7,204 nucleotides of DNA from Ruminococcaceae bacterium UBA6364 (lineage in GTDB: Bacteria; Bacillota; Clostridia; Oscillospirales; Acutalibacteraceae). The translations under genes were made by a program, and so were the position numbers. This document shows, piece by piece, positions 5,619-7,204 of the stretch. The stretch is from positions 1 through 7,204 of the forward strand of contig DJRI01000025.1 in NCBI GenBank assembly GCA_002440045.1, in the 5' to 3' direction. The stretch's first letter is position 1. Every line of letters begins with the position of its first letter. The notes under the pieces were generated by a model. The model was not told the origin of the DNA and made no database searches. It worked only from the letters and a program-made list of their open reading frames with translations.

Positions 5619-6872
5619 ATGAAAAAGAACAGCACACCTAATTCGCCTCTTTTGAAGAAAAAAGGCTTCTTTCAAAGCGGCGCTTCACAGTCGGTATTTT
5701 CATCACTGTTTTCAATATTCATCGGACTTATTGTCGGCAGTATAATAATCGTTATAGTCGGCGCGGTAAATAAGTCAATGCCGGCAGAAAATATAATTGA
5801 TGGCGTAAAGCTCGTTTTCCTCGGTGTTTTCAGCACGGGGCGCGACGCGGTGGGCAACTTAACTTTCGGCTTTAACCCGATTAATATGGGCGACCTTCTT
5901 TTCAGAGCAACGCCTCTTATTCTTACGGGACTTTCGGTTGCCGTTGCCTTTAAAACGGGACTTTTCAATATCGGCGCACCCGGTCAGTACCTTATGGGTA
6001 CGGCGGCAACGCTTTATCTCGCGCTTTCTATCCCTCACGATAAAGTAAACCCGACGCTTATTTGGGTAATCGCCTTTTTGGGCGGCATTATTGTCGGCGG
6101 CCTTTGGGGCGCTCTTTCGGGACTTTTCAAGGCGCTTTTAAATGTCAACGAGGTAATTGCCTGTATTATGACAAACTGGATTGCGGCAAACCTTGTAACG
6201 TGGTTCTTTGAGTCGCACGACGCGCTCAAAAACTCATACGAATACGGCAAGGTCGGCTACATCTGCAAAACAAGCTTTAATGAGGTTTCGACTTCAAAGC
6301 TCGGGCTTGACAAGCTTTTCCCCGGGTCACAGGTGAACGGCGGAATAATCATTGCAATTGTGCTTGCAATTCTTGTTTATGTTCTTATGTCGCGCACAAC
6401 GCTCGGCTACAAGCTCAAAGCCTGCGGCTCTAACAGGCACGCGGCAAAATACGCCGGCATAAACGACAAATTCTGCATAATCCTTTCAATGGCTATCGCG
6501 GGCGGCCTTGCGGGCAGTGCGGCGGCTCTTTATTGGCTCGGCGGTAATACAGAGTTTTATTGGTCGACCTATCAGTCGCTCCCCGCAGTCGGCTTCAACG
6601 GCATTCCCGTTGCGCTTCTTGCAACAAACAACCCGATAGCGGTTATCTTTGCGGGCTGCTTTATGTCGATGCTCAACATTGCTGGTCTTCAGATTAAAAA
6701 CCTTACGGCCTACAACGAGTATCTTACCGATATAATCATCGCGGTAATCGTTTATATGAGTGCGTTCTCACTCTTCATCAAAACCGCGCTCGAAAACAGA
6801 GCAAAAAAATCACAGCTTAAAAAAGCGGCAAAAACCGCCGTTTCGGAAAACGCGAAAGGAGAGGATAAATAA
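5619..6872 (+). CDS. Nucleoside ABC transporter permease 1 (BPD_transp_2 family)
   Basis: A 417-residue inner-membrane protein that forms half of the translocation path, like NupP/YufP or NupB. The ATG at 5619 follows AAAGGAGAGG (5600-5609) by nine bases; the longer open frame from 5460 is only overlap with the ATPase gene. Membrane segments are visible at about 28-50, 93-112, 116-136, 145-170, 178-196, 242-258, 286-306, 325-352 and 366-388. TGLFNIGAPGQYLMG (113-127) is the family hallmark near the pore. RTTLGYKLKACGSNRHAAKYAGIN (259-282) is the cytoplasmic coupling loop that should dock on the ATPase. The protein is longer than many homologues because of a polar N-terminus and a Lys/Ala-rich tail (391-417). 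It overlaps the next gene by one base (TAATG at 6870-6874). Alternative sugar transport by a CUT2 relative is possible but less likely beside a Bmp lipoprotein. Confidence 0.93.
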   Translation: MKKNSTPNSPLLKKKGFFQSGASQSVFSSLFSIFIGLIVGSIIIVIVGAVNKSMPAENIIDGVKLVFLGVFSTGRDAVGNLTFGFNPINMGDLLFRATPLILTGLSVAVAFKTGLFNIGAPGQYLMGTAATLYLALSIPHDKVNPTLIWVIAFLGGIIVGGLWGALSGLFKALLNVNEVIACIMTNWIAANLVTWFFESHDALKNSYEYGKVGYICKTSFNEVSTSKLGLDKLFPGSQVNGGIIIAIVLAILVYVLMSRTTLGYKLKACGSNRHAAKYAGINDKFCIILSMAIAGGLAGSAAALYWLGGNTEFYWSTYQSLPAVGFNGIPVALLATNNPIAVIFAGCFMSMLNIAGLQIKNLTAYNEYLTDIIIAVIVYMSAFSLFIKTALENRAKKSQLKKAAKTAVSENAKGEDK

Positions 6873-7204
6873 TGGTATTTTTGATACAGCAAACTATGGT
6901 ATTCGCAGTTCCTCTTCTCATCGTTGCCCTTGCAGGCGTGTTCGCCGAGCGAAGCGGTATAATCAACCTTGCGCTTGAAGGTATTATGATTTTCGGCGCG
7001 TTTATCGGCGTTCTGTTTATAAGAACAATGCAGATGAAAGGTGTTTTCGATATTAAGCAGGGTCAGCTTTTATTGCTCACGGCAATGCTTGTCTGTGCTT
7101 TTGCGGGCGCAATATTCTCGCTTCTTCTTTCATTCTCGGCAATCAACCTCAAAGCTGACCAGACAATCGGCGGCACGGCTCTCAATATGTTGGCTCCGGC
7201 ACTT
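6872..7204 (+). CDS. Nucleoside ABC transporter permease 2, N-terminal 111 residues (runs off the right edge)
   Basis: The frame opens at ATG 6872, sharing a base with the stop of permease 1 (TAATG), and stays open to the last base of the window; homologues (NupQ/YufQ, NupC) are about 300-320 residues, so roughly two thirds is missing. AAAGGAGAGG at 6855-6864 lies seven bases before the start and is the same ten-base string used in front of permease 1. Family motifs are VPLLIVALAGVFAERSGIINLALEGIMIFGAF (13-44), the conserved ERSG-x-x-N-x-x-LEG element of these permeases, and LKADQTIGGTALNMLAP (93-109). Membrane segments are seen at about 9-24, 34-50 and 66-92. It should pair with permease 1 as a heterodimeric channel. 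The terminal part of the operon is outside the window. Confidence 0.92.
   Translation, partial: MVFLIQQTMVFAVPLLIVALAGVFAERSGIINLALEGIMIFGAFIGVLFIRTMQMKGVFDIKQGQLLLLTAMLVCAFAGAIFSLLLSFSAINLKADQTIGGTALNMLAPAL

Noticed and set aside
5132..5635. Minus-strand open frame of 167 codons opposite the ATPase gene
   Set aside because: It is the reverse complement of well-conserved ABC motifs; it is low-complexity, basic and aromatic-rich, as expected for a shadow frame.

Overview
The window looks like chromosomal DNA from an anaerobic low-to-mid GC Firmicute of the class Clostridia, probably Ruminococcaceae/Oscillospiraceae-like. This is inferred from strong AGGAGG-type ribosome binding sites, sigma-A promoters, a lipoprotein signal followed by an Asn/Thr/Asp-rich linker, and the style of the proteins (DUF1015, type II thymidine kinase, Bmp-family nucleoside ABC transporter). 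The genus cannot be fixed from the sequence. There is no sign of a mobile element, CRISPR array, rRNA or tRNA, and no gene-free stretch longer than 300 bases.

Layout. Positions 1-376 (minus strand) hold the first 125 codons of a DUF1015-family protein. It is transcribed leftward from a near-perfect sigma-A promoter that lies in a 157-base divergent intergenic region. From 534 everything reads rightward. First comes a two-gene unit: a GPH-family (MelB/XylP-like) cation symporter and, 24 bases later, a thymidine kinase (tdk). A second unit starts at a clear promoter (2702-2730) and encodes a Bmp/PnrA-type lipoprotein (2789-3976), a strong hairpin terminator (3990-4020), a double-ABC ATPase (4082-5617), a first permease (5619-6872) and a second permease that runs off the window (6872 onward). 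The ATPase and permeases are packed tightly, with a 1-base gap and a 1-base overlap.

How the genes work together. The lipoprotein, ATPase and two permeases have the same gene order and families as the nucleoside importers NupNOPQ of Bacillus subtilis and BmpA-NupABC of Lactococcus. The expected function is capture and ATP-driven uptake of nucleosides. Thymidine kinase would phosphorylate imported thymidine or deoxyuridine, so the locus reads as a nucleoside scavenging region. The GPH symporter sits in front of tdk and lacks some residues that MelB uses for galactoside and sodium binding. It may therefore carry a nucleoside or pentose-type substrate, but that is inference. The terminator after the lipoprotein gene probably lets the binding protein be made in excess over the membrane components.

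Nothing here clearly amounts to an undescribed system. The points most worth checking are the missing ATG start of the ATPase gene, the altered charged residues of the GPH symporter, the cysteine-rich ligand-binding region of the lipoprotein, the unusual Walker A of the thymidine kinase, and the small inverted repeats at the promoters.
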